Origin: an uncultured Bacilli bacterium
GTDB lineage: Bacteria; Bacillota_I; Bacilli_A; RF39; UBA660
Length of the DNA: 5,020 bases
Reading direction: 5' to 3'
Assembly (NCBI GenBank): GCA_947628075.1
Contig: CANQYF010000056.1
Location: 1 to 5,020, forward strand
Below are positions 1-5,020 of the stretch, one piece after another; the stretch's first letter is position 1; every line of letters begins with the position of its first letter. The notes under the pieces are model-generated. The model was not told where the DNA came from and ran no database searches. It saw nothing but the letters and a program-made list of their open reading frames with translations. A program made the position numbers and the translations under genes.

Positions 1-50
1 CTCATACCAATAGGACAATCATAATTCGGCCATATAAATAATATTTTCAT
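1..50 (-). CDS. Partial CDS: N-terminus of a probable B12-binding radical SAM protein
   Basis: Only the first 16 codons are inside the window; the gene continues past the left edge. The peptide reads MKILFIWPNYDCPIGM. A hydrophobic first beta strand (MKILFIWPN) followed by a Pro-Ile-Gly loop is how many cobalamin-binding-domain radical SAM enzymes of Firmicutes begin, where the strand opens the Rossmann-like B12 domain. The radical SAM CxxxCxxC motif would lie outside the window, so neither reaction nor substrate can be named. The ATG at 48-50 is supported by an AGGTGG ribosome binding site (59-64) 8 nt upstream and by a near-consensus sigma-A promoter at 84-112. The gene is transcribed divergently from the MazG-like gene. 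The start is well supported; the family call rests on 16 residues and could be another Rossmann-fold protein. Confidence 0.55.
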   Translation of the reverse strand, partial: MKILFIWPNYDCPIGM

Positions 51-83
51 ACTCAATACCACCTAATTCAATAATTTGCAGAT

Positions 84-112
84 ATTATACACAAAAAATT
101 ATTATTAGTCAA
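84..112 (-). promoter_or_regulatory. Sigma-A-type promoter for the leftward partial gene
   Basis: Read on the minus strand, TTGACT (107-112, five of six consensus bases) is followed by a 17-bp spacer and a perfect TATAAT (84-89). Transcription would start near 77, giving a leader of roughly 27 nt that contains the AGGTGG site of the leftward gene. This is the best promoter match in the window. Confidence 0.75.
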
Positions 113-115
113 TTC

Positions 116-167
116 AATGCAAAATTGTTTGTTAAATGCAAAATTGTTTGTTAAATGCAAAATTGTT
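116..167. repeat. 2.7 tandem copies of a 19-bp repeat between divergent promoters
   Basis: The unit AATGCAAAATTGTTTGTTA occurs perfectly at 116-134 and 135-153, and its first 14 bases recur at 154-167. The array fills the space between the two divergent -35 boxes, leaving 3 bp on each side (113-115 and 168-170). Each unit contains the small inverted element CAAA-ATTG-TTTG. The position fits a shared operator for a DNA-binding regulator, or an A/T-rich UP element used by both promoters. Replication slippage alone could also produce such an array. The repeats are seen directly; a regulatory role is inferred. Confidence 0.8.
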
Positions 168-170
168 ATC

Positions 171-199
171 TTGTTTATTATTACAAATAATGATATACT
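171..199 (+). promoter_or_regulatory. Extended -10 promoter for the MazG-like gene
   Basis: The -10 box TATACT (194-199) is preceded by TG at 191-192, forming an extended -10 (TGnTATACT). A weak -35, TTGTTT (171-176), lies exactly 17 bp upstream. The expected transcription start is near 206, at the left edge of the ribosome binding site. The leader would therefore be only about 12 nt. Confidence 0.65.
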
Positions 200-217
200 C
201 TAATAAAGGAGGATATG

Positions 218-523
218 ATGAAAGAAATAACTATCAGAAGCTTACAAAAAGGTATATTAAAAATTGACAATACACCTAATGCTATTGATAAATATTTTGA
301 AAAGCTTGTTGAAGAAGTTGGAGAATTATCGAGAGCTATGAGAAAAGATGTTCGACTTAAAAATAGCGACAATATAAAAGGAACAATTGAAGAAGAATTA
401 TATGATATTCTCTATTATGTAATATGCATATCTAATATGTACAACATAGATTTAGAAAAATGTGCTATTTTAAAAGAAGAATTGAACAAAGAAAAATATA
501 ACAGGCCAAGTATCTTTGAGTAA
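218..523 (+). CDS. MazG-like nucleotide pyrophosphohydrolase
   Basis: This 101-residue protein is a short single-domain member of the all-alpha MazG/dUTPase-like superfamily. These enzymes hydrolyse (d)NTPs to (d)NMP and pyrophosphate and often remove non-canonical nucleotides. Counting from the alternative ATG at 215, the first metal-binding helix carries EEVGEL (33-38, an ExxE motif from E34 and E37). The second carries EEELYD (59-64, an ExxD motif from E61 and D64). These acidic pairs bind Mg2+ in the family. The length matches stand-alone MazG-like proteins rather than the two-domain MazG of Escherichia coli. Two adjacent ATGs are possible: AAAGGAGG (205-212) is 2 nt from the ATG at 215 and 5 nt from the one at 218, so 218 is preferred. 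The gene is probably monocistronic and convergent with the helicase/Nudix cluster. The substrate cannot be told from sequence. Confidence 0.85.
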   Translation: MKEITIRSLQKGILKIDNTPNAIDKYFEKLVEEVGELSRAMRKDVRLKNSDNIKGTIEEELYDILYYVICISNMYNIDLEKCAILKEELNKEKYNRPSIFE

Positions 524-534
524 AATAATTTATA

Positions 535-592
535 GACTACTGTTTATTAGTAGTCAGACTATTTTCAAACTTTAACTTTGTCAACAGTCTGA
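535..592. repeat. Two adjacent perfect inverted repeats (hairpins) downstream of the MazG-like gene
   Basis: GACTACT (535-541) pairs with AGTAGTC (549-555) around a 7-nt loop. The next arm, TCAGACT (554-560), pairs perfectly with AGTCTGA (586-592) around a 25-nt loop. The two structures share bases 554-555. AGACT at 534-538 could also pair with AGTCT at 586-590, so alternative folds exist. Neither hairpin is followed directly by a run of T on the plus strand, so they are not textbook intrinsic terminators. They may stabilise the 3' end of the transcript or be part of a dispersed intergenic repeat. Confidence 0.55.
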
Positions 593-595
593 GTG

Positions 596-631
596 CAATA
601 ATTTAAAATAATTATTGTCTTTTTTTATTTT
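596..631 (+). terminator. Probable intrinsic terminator of the MazG-like gene
   Basis: CAATAATT (596-603) and AATTATTG (610-617) form a perfect 8-bp stem with a 6-nt loop. It is followed by TCTTTTTTTATTTT, a good U-tract in plus-strand RNA. The stem is almost entirely A-T and thus weak, which is common in such A+T-rich genomes. It lies about 75 nt after the MazG-like stop codon. There is no T-run on the minus-strand side, so it should act for the rightward gene only. Confidence 0.5.
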
Positions 632-662
632 AATAAATATTGTTAATTGTTTTTTGATTTAA

Positions 663-775
663 TTATATAAAAAAGTCTAACAACTGCTTAATAACTTTTT
701 CATAATAAACAAACAACTTTTTTACCATTGTATATTGTTTGGAGTATTTCCTCCTAAAATTATAATATTATGCAT
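663..775 (-). pseudogene. Possible decayed start of a further operon gene
   Basis: Two short overlapping minus-strand frames look like one broken coding start. The first (722-775) begins at ATG 773-775 and reads MHNIIILGGNTPNNIQW before TAA. An AAGGGA ribosome-binding-like site sits 9 nt upstream of that ATG. The second, in the -1 frame, starts on the overlapping ATG at 726-728 (MVKKLFVYYEKV...) and runs to TAA at 663-665. Restoring one G after the TGG codon would join them as ...NIQWVKKLFVYYEKV. The strand-turn sequence IIILGGNTP resembles the first beta strand of Rossmann-like or alpha/beta-hydrolase proteins. The position, 29 nt after the last Nudix gene and on the same strand, fits a degraded sixth member of the cluster. 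With fewer than 40 codons this may be chance. Confidence 0.3.
670..700 (-). terminator. Weak candidate terminator of the leftward operon
   Basis: On the minus strand AAAAAGT (694-700) and ACTTTTT (670-676) can pair over 7 bp around a 17-nt loop that allows an inner TAA/TTA pairing. The descending arm itself supplies the T-rich tract, followed by TATAT. The stem is weak, with a single G-C pair. It is the only structure between the last Nudix gene and the convergent hairpins that could end the leftward transcript, and readthrough to 535-592 is possible. Confidence 0.25.
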
Positions 776-804
776 TTCATCACTTCCCTTATCCTTGTTA
801 ATTA

Positions 805-1293
805 CTATTTAATTATATAATTTTTAAAAATATAGGCATGCGATTCTAAAAAATTGCCTTCATTGATGATTTTTTCTATCTCTTCTTTATTTAGATATAA
901 AACTGATTCAACTTCACTTTCTTGTAATTTTATTTGTTCTAAATTCAAATTCCAAACAACTAATTTATAAACATTAAATACGCAATTTTTATTTGGATAT
1001 TTAAATGTAGTAGCAAATTTAATATCATCATTCTCTGGATTTATTCCAAGTTCTTCATTTAATTCTCTTTTAATAGTTGTAAATCCATCTTCTCCCTGAA
1101 CAACATGTCCTCCAGTTGAAGAATATTTACCACCTTTTGTTTTAGAAGTTTTTTGAATTAAATATTTATTTTCTTTGTTTTTAATATATATTACAGAGAG
1201 CATAACATTTTTACCTGTTTTAAGCTCTTCCCCTCTAGTAATTTTTTCATTTAATTTTTTACAGTTATCATCGTATAAATCCAATATTTCCAT
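805..1293 (-). CDS. Nudix hydrolase, IDI-like N-terminus
   Basis: The 162-residue protein has a complete Nudix box, Gx5Ex7REUxEExGU. It starts at G62, with E68, then R76-E77-L78, E80-E81, G83 and I84. The glutamates E77, E80 and E81 match the usual Mg2+-binding helix. Nudix enzymes cleave a nucleoside diphosphate linked to another group. The N-terminus MEILDLYDDN, followed by a TRGEEL segment and LIQKTSK before the box, resembles the Nudix group related to isopentenyl-diphosphate isomerase. That group is mostly uncharacterised, so a nucleotide substrate is not assured. The ATG is preceded by AAGG (1301-1304) at a 7-nt distance. The gene follows the GNAT gene after 45 nt on the same strand and is the last intact gene of the cluster. 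It ends in TAG, while its intact neighbours end in TAA. Confidence 0.85.
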   Translation of the reverse strand: MEILDLYDDNCKKLNEKITRGEELKTGKNVMLSVIYIKNKENKYLIQKTSKTKGGKYSSTGGHVVQGEDGFTTIKRELNEELGINPENDDIKFATTFKYPNKNCVFNVYKLVVWNLNLEQIKLQESEVESVLYLNKEEIEKIINEGNFLESHAYIFKNYIIK

Positions 1294-1338
1294 TATATTT
1301 CCTTTTCTTTAAATAATTTTATATTACCAATTGTTTTA

Positions 1339-1821
1339 TTATTGTAATTTAAATTCATAAACATTTTCTAAATAAATTTCATCATTTAATATAAATTCAC
1401 TTTCTTTAATAAACTTACCACCAATTTTTTGATAAAATTTATTGGCACTATTTTCTTTTAAGGTACTAATTAAAACATATTTGTATTTATCTTTTAATTT
1501 ATTAAAAGTATAGTTGATCAAATCTGAACCAATATGTTTTCTTTGATAGTTTTTATCAACATAAAGAGCATATATTTCTGCCCACTCTTCTCCATAGCCT
1601 TTTTTATTTTTTCCATATCTTATAAATCCTACTACTTTATTATCTATTTCATAGACTATATATTGTTCTATTTTCTTTTGGCATTTTTCAATGCTTTCGC
1701 TTGTAACTTTAAGATTATTTAAAAAATTATCAGGAAATATATTTTTATAAGTATTAATCCATTCTTTAATATTTAATATAACAATAGCTTTAGCATCATC
1801 TACTTTAGCTTCTCTTATCAT
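1339..1821 (-). CDS. GNAT family N-acetyltransferase
   Basis: This 160-residue protein is a single GNAT domain that would transfer an acetyl group from acetyl-CoA to an amine on a small molecule or protein. It begins with the typical MIREAKVDDAKAIVIL strand-helix. Motif A follows at about 82-104 (EIYALYVD strand, then QRKHIGSDL). Motif B lies at about 121-137 (ENSANKFYQKIGGKF), with Y130 at the usual place of the general acid tyrosine. In the acetyl-CoA pyrophosphate loop (Q/RxxGxG/A) the first glycine is His96 while Gly98 is kept, a tolerated variation in some GNATs. The start is clear: AAAGGAGG (1830-1837) lies 8 nt upstream and overlaps the stop codon of the preceding broken Nudix gene, implying co-transcription and possible translational coupling. 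The acceptor substrate cannot be predicted; a drug or ribosomal-protein target are equally open. Confidence 0.87.
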   Translation of the reverse strand: MIREAKVDDAKAIVILNIKEWINTYKNIFPDNFLNNLKVTSESIEKCQKKIEQYIVYEIDNKVVGFIRYGKNKKGYGEEWAEIYALYVDKNYQRKHIGSDLINYTFNKLKDKYKYVLISTLKENSANKFYQKIGGKFIKESEFILNDEIYLENVYEFKLQ

Positions 1822-1836
1822 TTAGGTATCCTCCTT

Positions 1837-2375
1837 TTATTTACTTTGATATAAATACTCTTCAATTGCAGATATCATATCTGGTGAAATAACTTTGTTT
1901 TTTTCATTATTTGATATATTTTTTCTTATAATATCAATTACGGAATTTAATGGCAATTCCTCAACTTTAAAATTATTTGATATTTCTTGTTCTGTATAAT
2001 GTGTTTTTTTTAAATTGGGTTTTTTATTAGTTTCTATAGCGTAATAATAAATTTCTGATTTCCTATTTTTTCCTATTTCTGGCCAATCTTTATTAAAAAA
2101 TGTTACTTTCATAAAAGCATCTTTATTTATTTGTCGTCTATTTCAATTCCAGTTTCTTTTAAAACTTCCCTTTTTAGGCACTCCACAAACGTTTCGCCAG
2201 ATTCCAGATGACCACCTGGAAATTGATAAATTCCATTTTCATTTCCAATATAAATATTGTTTGAATTTATTATCAGAGCTTTAACCCTGATTATAATTTC
2301 AGTTATATCATTTTCTGTTAAATTATCATGATTATGGATAATTTCTTTCAACTTATAATCCTTTTTATACCTCAT
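1837..2375 (-). pseudogene. Frameshifted Nudix hydrolase (two reading-frame pieces)
   Basis: Two open frames together make one Nudix protein of about 179 residues. The first (2127-2375, 82 codons) carries the beta strands and the Nudix box, FPGGHLESGE then KREVLKETGI, and stops at TAA just after the box. The second (1837-2112, 91 codons from its first ATG) holds what should be the C-terminal half: KVTFFNKDWPEIGKNR and SEIYYYAIET, then the helical tail. The second frame lies -1 to the first and is open only from about 2142 leftward, so the break is between 2127 and 2142. One extra A in the AAA at 2130-2132 would join them as DDK-INKDAF-MKV. There is no X-XXY-YYZ slippery site and no good ribosome binding site for the second piece, which argues against programmed frameshifting or a separate gene. 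The box also has Lys for the first glutamate of the conserved EE pair. The gene's own ribosome binding site is weak (GAGAT-like). A sequencing error in the A-run remains possible. Confidence 0.8.
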
Positions 2376-2388
2376 ATATATTATCTCA

Positions 2389-2841
2389 TTATGTTAATTT
2401 ATAACCCAGTTTTTCTAACTCTAGGGTAGCAATTTTAGACAATTCCTTTTTATTTAATTTAGAAATATCATAATATTCTGCTCCTAAAGAATCATCATTT
2501 ACGTCATCTATTTTAACTTCTTTTTTAATATCATTTTCATAATTGAATACTTGATAAAATATACCGGTATGATGAACTTTAACTAATACGTCTTCTTTAT
2601 ATTGCCAATCAAAAGAAACTGAATCTGCATCAAAAAGTTTATAATCCATAACTTTAATACCAGTTTCTTCTTTTAATTCTCTTTTTAAAGCCTCTTCTGG
2701 TCTTTCGCCAAATTCAATTGTTCCTCCAGGTAAATCTAACTTACCATCATAGGTACCACCATGCTTTTTTATTAATAGAATTCTCTTATTTTTAATTAAT
2801 ATTGCATAAGCTCCAAATTGTTTATATTCTTTTATCTTCAT
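2389..2841 (-). CDS. Nudix hydrolase (MutT-like)
   Basis: A 150-residue single-domain Nudix protein with a full signature. Counting from the ATG at 2839-2841, the box starts at G40, then E46, R54-E55-L56, E58-E59, G61 and I62, preceded by LDLPGG. The strands before it (FGAYAILIKNKRILLIKKHGG) and after it (VKVHHTGIFYQVFNY) complete the beta-grasp sandwich typical of MutT-like enzymes. These hydrolyse nucleoside di- or triphosphates, nucleotide sugars or similar compounds, and the exact substrate is unknown. Two ATGs compete. GGAGG (2848-2852) touches the upstream ATG at 2845-2847 with no spacer, but lies 6 nt from the ATG at 2839-2841, which is therefore preferred. Its start lies inside the end of the helicase gene (20-bp overlap), suggesting translational coupling to it. 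A 13-bp gap separates it from the broken Nudix gene downstream. Confidence 0.88.
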   Translation of the reverse strand: MKIKEYKQFGAYAILIKNKRILLIKKHGGTYDGKLDLPGGTIEFGERPEEALKRELKEETGIKVMDYKLFDADSVSFDWQYKEDVLVKVHHTGIFYQVFNYENDIKKEVKIDDVNDDSLGAEYYDISKLNKKELSKIATLELEKLGYKLT

Positions 2842-4978
2842 CACCATCCTCCAATAACGTTTTTAAAGGTTCCATTAACGTATTTTGATAAGTAATTTCT
2901 AATATATGTAATGCTCTAGTCATTGCTACATATAATAATTTCATATCTATTTCATTATTGCAATCATAATCATCAACATTATAAATTATAACAGCATCAA
3001 ATTCCAAGCCTTTAGCAAGATAACTAGGCACCAAACATATCCCACCATCATATTTAGTATTTTTACTAGTTATAATATTTATATTTTTTATATCCGAAAG
3101 GCATCTTGCCAAACCAATCGTTTTTTCCTCATCTTTACAGATAATAGCTATACTTTTTAAATCTTTCTTTAACATATTTATTTTATCAGAAATATAATTA
3201 ACTATATTATTTTTAGTTATATGGAATACTTTTACGGGAGTACCATGCCTTAAAACAGCTTTTCCTAAAACATATCCTAATGTTTTCAAAATCAAATTGG
3301 CACTTTCCATTATTTCATAAGTTGTACGATAACTCTTTTCTAATTTCAAAAACTTACAATCATTTACAAAAAGGTCTTGAACTTCGTCCCAATTATTAAT
3401 GCTTTGATAAGAATATATAGATTGGGCTAAATCTCCAAAAATAGAAAATGTGCTATTTTTAAATAATTTTTTAAAAACAAAGAAATGAAATAAACCAAAA
3501 TCTTGAGCTTCATCAATAACAACATGAATAAATGAATCATAATTTTTATAACCATTAAATAAGAGATTTAAATACATTAAAGATGGTAAATCTTCATAAC
3601 CTAATTTCCGTTTTCCTATTGCTTCTAAAGTTATTTTCTTTAAAAGTTCAATATTACAATCATCTTTATTTAAGTATTTTTCACAATTTTGAATAAATAA
3701 TTTATATAACTCTAAAGGTTTTAAATTGACTTCTTTAAAATATTCATTGACTATTTTATCTATTTTAAAAATTTCTTGATTAAATGCTTCAGTTTCCTTT
3801 AATATTTCTTGTCTTCTTAAATCATCTTCTTTTAAACTTAAGTATTCATCTCGAAATTTAAGCCAATATCTATTTTTTATTTCATCATTATTATCTTTAA
3901 TATATTTTCTACAATATTTATTAAACTCTTTAATTCTTTCATTAATACCTAAATTATTTTTATTTAAAAAACTTTCTATTATTTTTTCGTCAATTAATTT
4001 TATTCCTTTAAAAATTAAAGGTCCATGGATAATATTTTTTTCTATATCAGTAACAAACTGACAAATAGCATCTTTAAATTTTAATGATGATTTAAATTTA
4101 ATAATTTCTTCCTGTTCATATCCTTTTAAAAAATCTTCTAAACGATTATTTTGATCAATTATTTTAATTTTATCATCTAAATAATTATTTACAATATCTA
4201 AAAATGTATATTGAGTTACTGTATTAACATCTAAATCTGGTAAAACTGATGATATATAGTCCATAAAATAAGCATTAGGGCCAATAACCAGAAATTGATT
4301 TTCTTTATAATTCTTTTGTTCATTATAAATCAAATATGCTATTCGATGTAACGCTACTGTGGTTTTACCAGAGCCAGCCGTACCTTGAACAATCATATTT
4401 TCATTTAATGGTCTTCTAATTATATAATTTTGTTCACTTTGGATAGTAGATACAATATTTTTTAATCTATTATCGGCATTAACATTTAAATAAGGCTTTA
4501 AAAATTCATCATTTGAAATGGTATTAACATCTTGATAACTTTTTAGTTTACCGTTTTCTATTTCAAATTGTCTTTTTAACTCTAACTTTCCTTTGATAAT
4601 ACCTGATGGTGAATTATACTCAGCTAAACCGACATTCGAATCATAATATAAACTAGCAATCGGGGCTCGCCAATCCACTGTTATTATTTTTCCTGTTTCA
4701 TCAATTATTCCTACTTTACCAATGTAACAAATATCTTTTTGTTTCTTTGAATCAGTTAAATTTGTAAAATCGATGCGCCCAAAAAATGGATCTTGCAAAT
4801 GTTTATTTATTTGGGAAATTTTAGTGGAAAACTGCTCAAGCAAATTAGCTTGTAAAAACGGATCGTTTTTATATTCTTTTATTACCCTTTGGATTAATTT
4901 TTCATATTTTGCTCTTAAATCTTTGTATTGAGTTTGAATCTTTTGTAAATTTGTCTGTTCCAACTCAAAAATAGTCAT
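2822..4978 (-). CDS. helD: HelD-like superfamily I ATPase, RNA polymerase recycling factor
   Basis: HelD proteins are UvrD/Rep-related motors that bind RNA polymerase and use ATP to clear stalled or post-termination complexes. Counting from the alternative ATG at 4984, residues 1-65 are charged and helical and would form the coiled-coil arm that enters the secondary channel. YIGKVGI and VDWRAPIASLYYD (87-115) are the HelD signature. Walker A is GTAGSGKT (201-208). Residues 260-460 form the long helical insert between the two halves of the motor. The Walker B/DExx motif is VVIDEAQD (488-495), then GDLAQSIY (517-524), SYRT (551-554), AKGLEFD (657-663) and YVAMTRA (685-691). All core ATPase motifs are intact. 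At 718 residues it is somewhat shorter than Bacillus subtilis HelD (about 774). AAGGAG (4985-4990) abuts the ATG at 4984 but is 6 nt from the one at 4978, so the latter is chosen. It is the first visible gene of the cluster. Some HelD relatives (HelR) give rifamycin tolerance; sequence alone does not say whether this one does. Confidence 0.9.
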   Translation of the reverse strand: MTIFELEQTNLQKIQTQYKDLRAKYEKLIQRVIKEYKNDPFLQANLLEQFSTKISQINKHLQDPFFGRIDFTNLTDSKKQKDICYIGKVGIIDETGKIITVDWRAPIASLYYDSNVGLAEYNSPSGIIKGKLELKRQFEIENGKLKSYQDVNTISNDEFLKPYLNVNADNRLKNIVSTIQSEQNYIIRRPLNENMIVQGTAGSGKTTVALHRIAYLIYNEQKNYKENQFLVIGPNAYFMDYISSVLPDLDVNTVTQYTFLDIVNNYLDDKIKIIDQNNRLEDFLKGYEQEEIIKFKSSLKFKDAICQFVTDIEKNIIHGPLIFKGIKLIDEKIIESFLNKNNLGINERIKEFNKYCRKYIKDNNDEIKNRYWLKFRDEYLSLKEDDLRRQEILKETEAFNQEIFKIDKIVNEYFKEVNLKPLELYKLFIQNCEKYLNKDDCNIELLKKITLEAIGKRKLGYEDLPSLMYLNLLFNGYKNYDSFIHVVIDEAQDFGLFHFFVFKKLFKNSTFSIFGDLAQSIYSYQSINNWDEVQDLFVNDCKFLKLEKSYRTTYEIMESANLILKTLGYVLGKAVLRHGTPVKVFHITKNNIVNYISDKINMLKKDLKSIAIICKDEEKTIGLARCLSDIKNINIITSKNTKYDGGICLVPSYLAKGLEFDAVIIYNVDDYDCNNEIDMKLLYVAMTRALHILEITYQNTLMEPLKTLLEDGDEDKRI

Positions 4979-4984
4979 ATCCAT

Positions 4985-5020
4985 CTCCTTATTTTTAACT
5001 CTTTACTCTTCAAAATTAAT
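4985..5020 (-). promoter_or_regulatory. Leader with ribosome binding site of the HelD gene
   Basis: The last 36 bases contain AAGGAG (4985-4990), which positions ribosomes for the ATG at 4976-4978. I see no convincing -10/-35 pair here. A TAAAAA-like hexamer lies so close to the ribosome binding site that transcription would begin within it. The operon promoter is most likely beyond the right edge of the window. Confidence 0.55.

Noticed and set aside
116..167. Short CRISPR array
   Set aside because: The copies are directly adjacent with no unique spacers and the unit is only 19 bp.
181..372. Minus-strand open frame of 63 codons
   Set aside because: It lies antisense to the MazG-like gene and its promoter, has no ribosome binding site, and its low-complexity hydrophobic and Ser-rich translation is typical of an A+T-rich shadow frame.
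559..585. Minus-strand TTGACA with a 17-bp spacer to TAGTCT as a promoter
   Set aside because: The -10 matches only three of six bases, and no gene lies downstream on that strand before the MazG-like gene, which is read the other way.
750..755. AGGAGG on the minus strand as a ribosome binding site
   Set aside because: No start codon lies at a usable distance downstream (AAATACTCC follows). The bases are explained by Gly-Gly codons of the possible gene remnant.
1534..1722. Plus-strand open frame of 62 codons, very rich in Phe, Ile and Tyr
   Set aside because: It is antisense to the GNAT gene, whose motifs are intact; the apparent membrane character comes from complementing Lys- and Asn-rich codons.
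1837..2112. The second half of the broken Nudix gene as an independent 91-residue gene
   Set aside because: There is no ribosome binding site before its first ATG, the frame is open upstream of that ATG toward the break, and the sequence continues the Nudix fold of the preceding piece.
2127..2145. Programmed -1 ribosomal frameshift joining the two Nudix pieces
   Set aside because: The codons before the stop are GAC GAC AAA TAA, which contain no X-XXY-YYZ heptamer, and I saw no strong downstream stem.

Overview
The window is a strongly A+T-rich stretch (roughly three quarters A+T by eye). It has strong AGGAGG-type ribosome binding sites, tightly packed same-strand genes and a HelD-type helicase. 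This points to a low-G+C Gram-positive bacterium (Bacillota, or a gut Mollicutes/Erysipelotrichales-like relative). Tryptophan is encoded by TGG wherever I checked. The intact genes end in TAA or TAG and none ends in TGA, so the standard code fits, but this short window cannot prove it.

Left end (1-215): a divergent promoter region. On the minus strand it drives the first 16 codons of a gene that runs off the window; its N-terminus looks like a B12-binding radical SAM protein. On the plus strand it drives a small MazG-like nucleotide pyrophosphohydrolase (218-523). Between the two -35 boxes lie 2.7 direct copies of a 19-bp repeat, with 3 bp separating them from each box.

Middle left (524-804): a convergent intergenic region. 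It holds several inverted repeats, a probable terminator for the MazG-like gene, and what may be the decayed start of one more operon gene.

Right (805-4978): a minus-strand cluster read from right to left. The order is a HelD-like RNA-polymerase-recycling ATPase, a Nudix hydrolase overlapping it by 20 bp, a second Nudix gene broken by a frameshift, a GNAT acetyltransferase and a third Nudix hydrolase of the IDI-like type. Gaps are 13, 15 and 45 nt after the overlap, so this looks like one transcription unit whose promoter lies beyond the right edge.

With the MazG-like gene opposite, the window carries four intact or broken genes from nucleotide-pyrophosphatase families next to an RNA polymerase rescue factor. 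A joint role in clearing abnormal nucleotides and stalled transcription is possible, but it is inference from gene order. Small Nudix and GNAT genes also collect in accessory regions without sharing a function. The clearest anomaly is the broken middle Nudix gene: one base is missing in an A-run, and the Nudix box also carries a Glu-to-Lys change.
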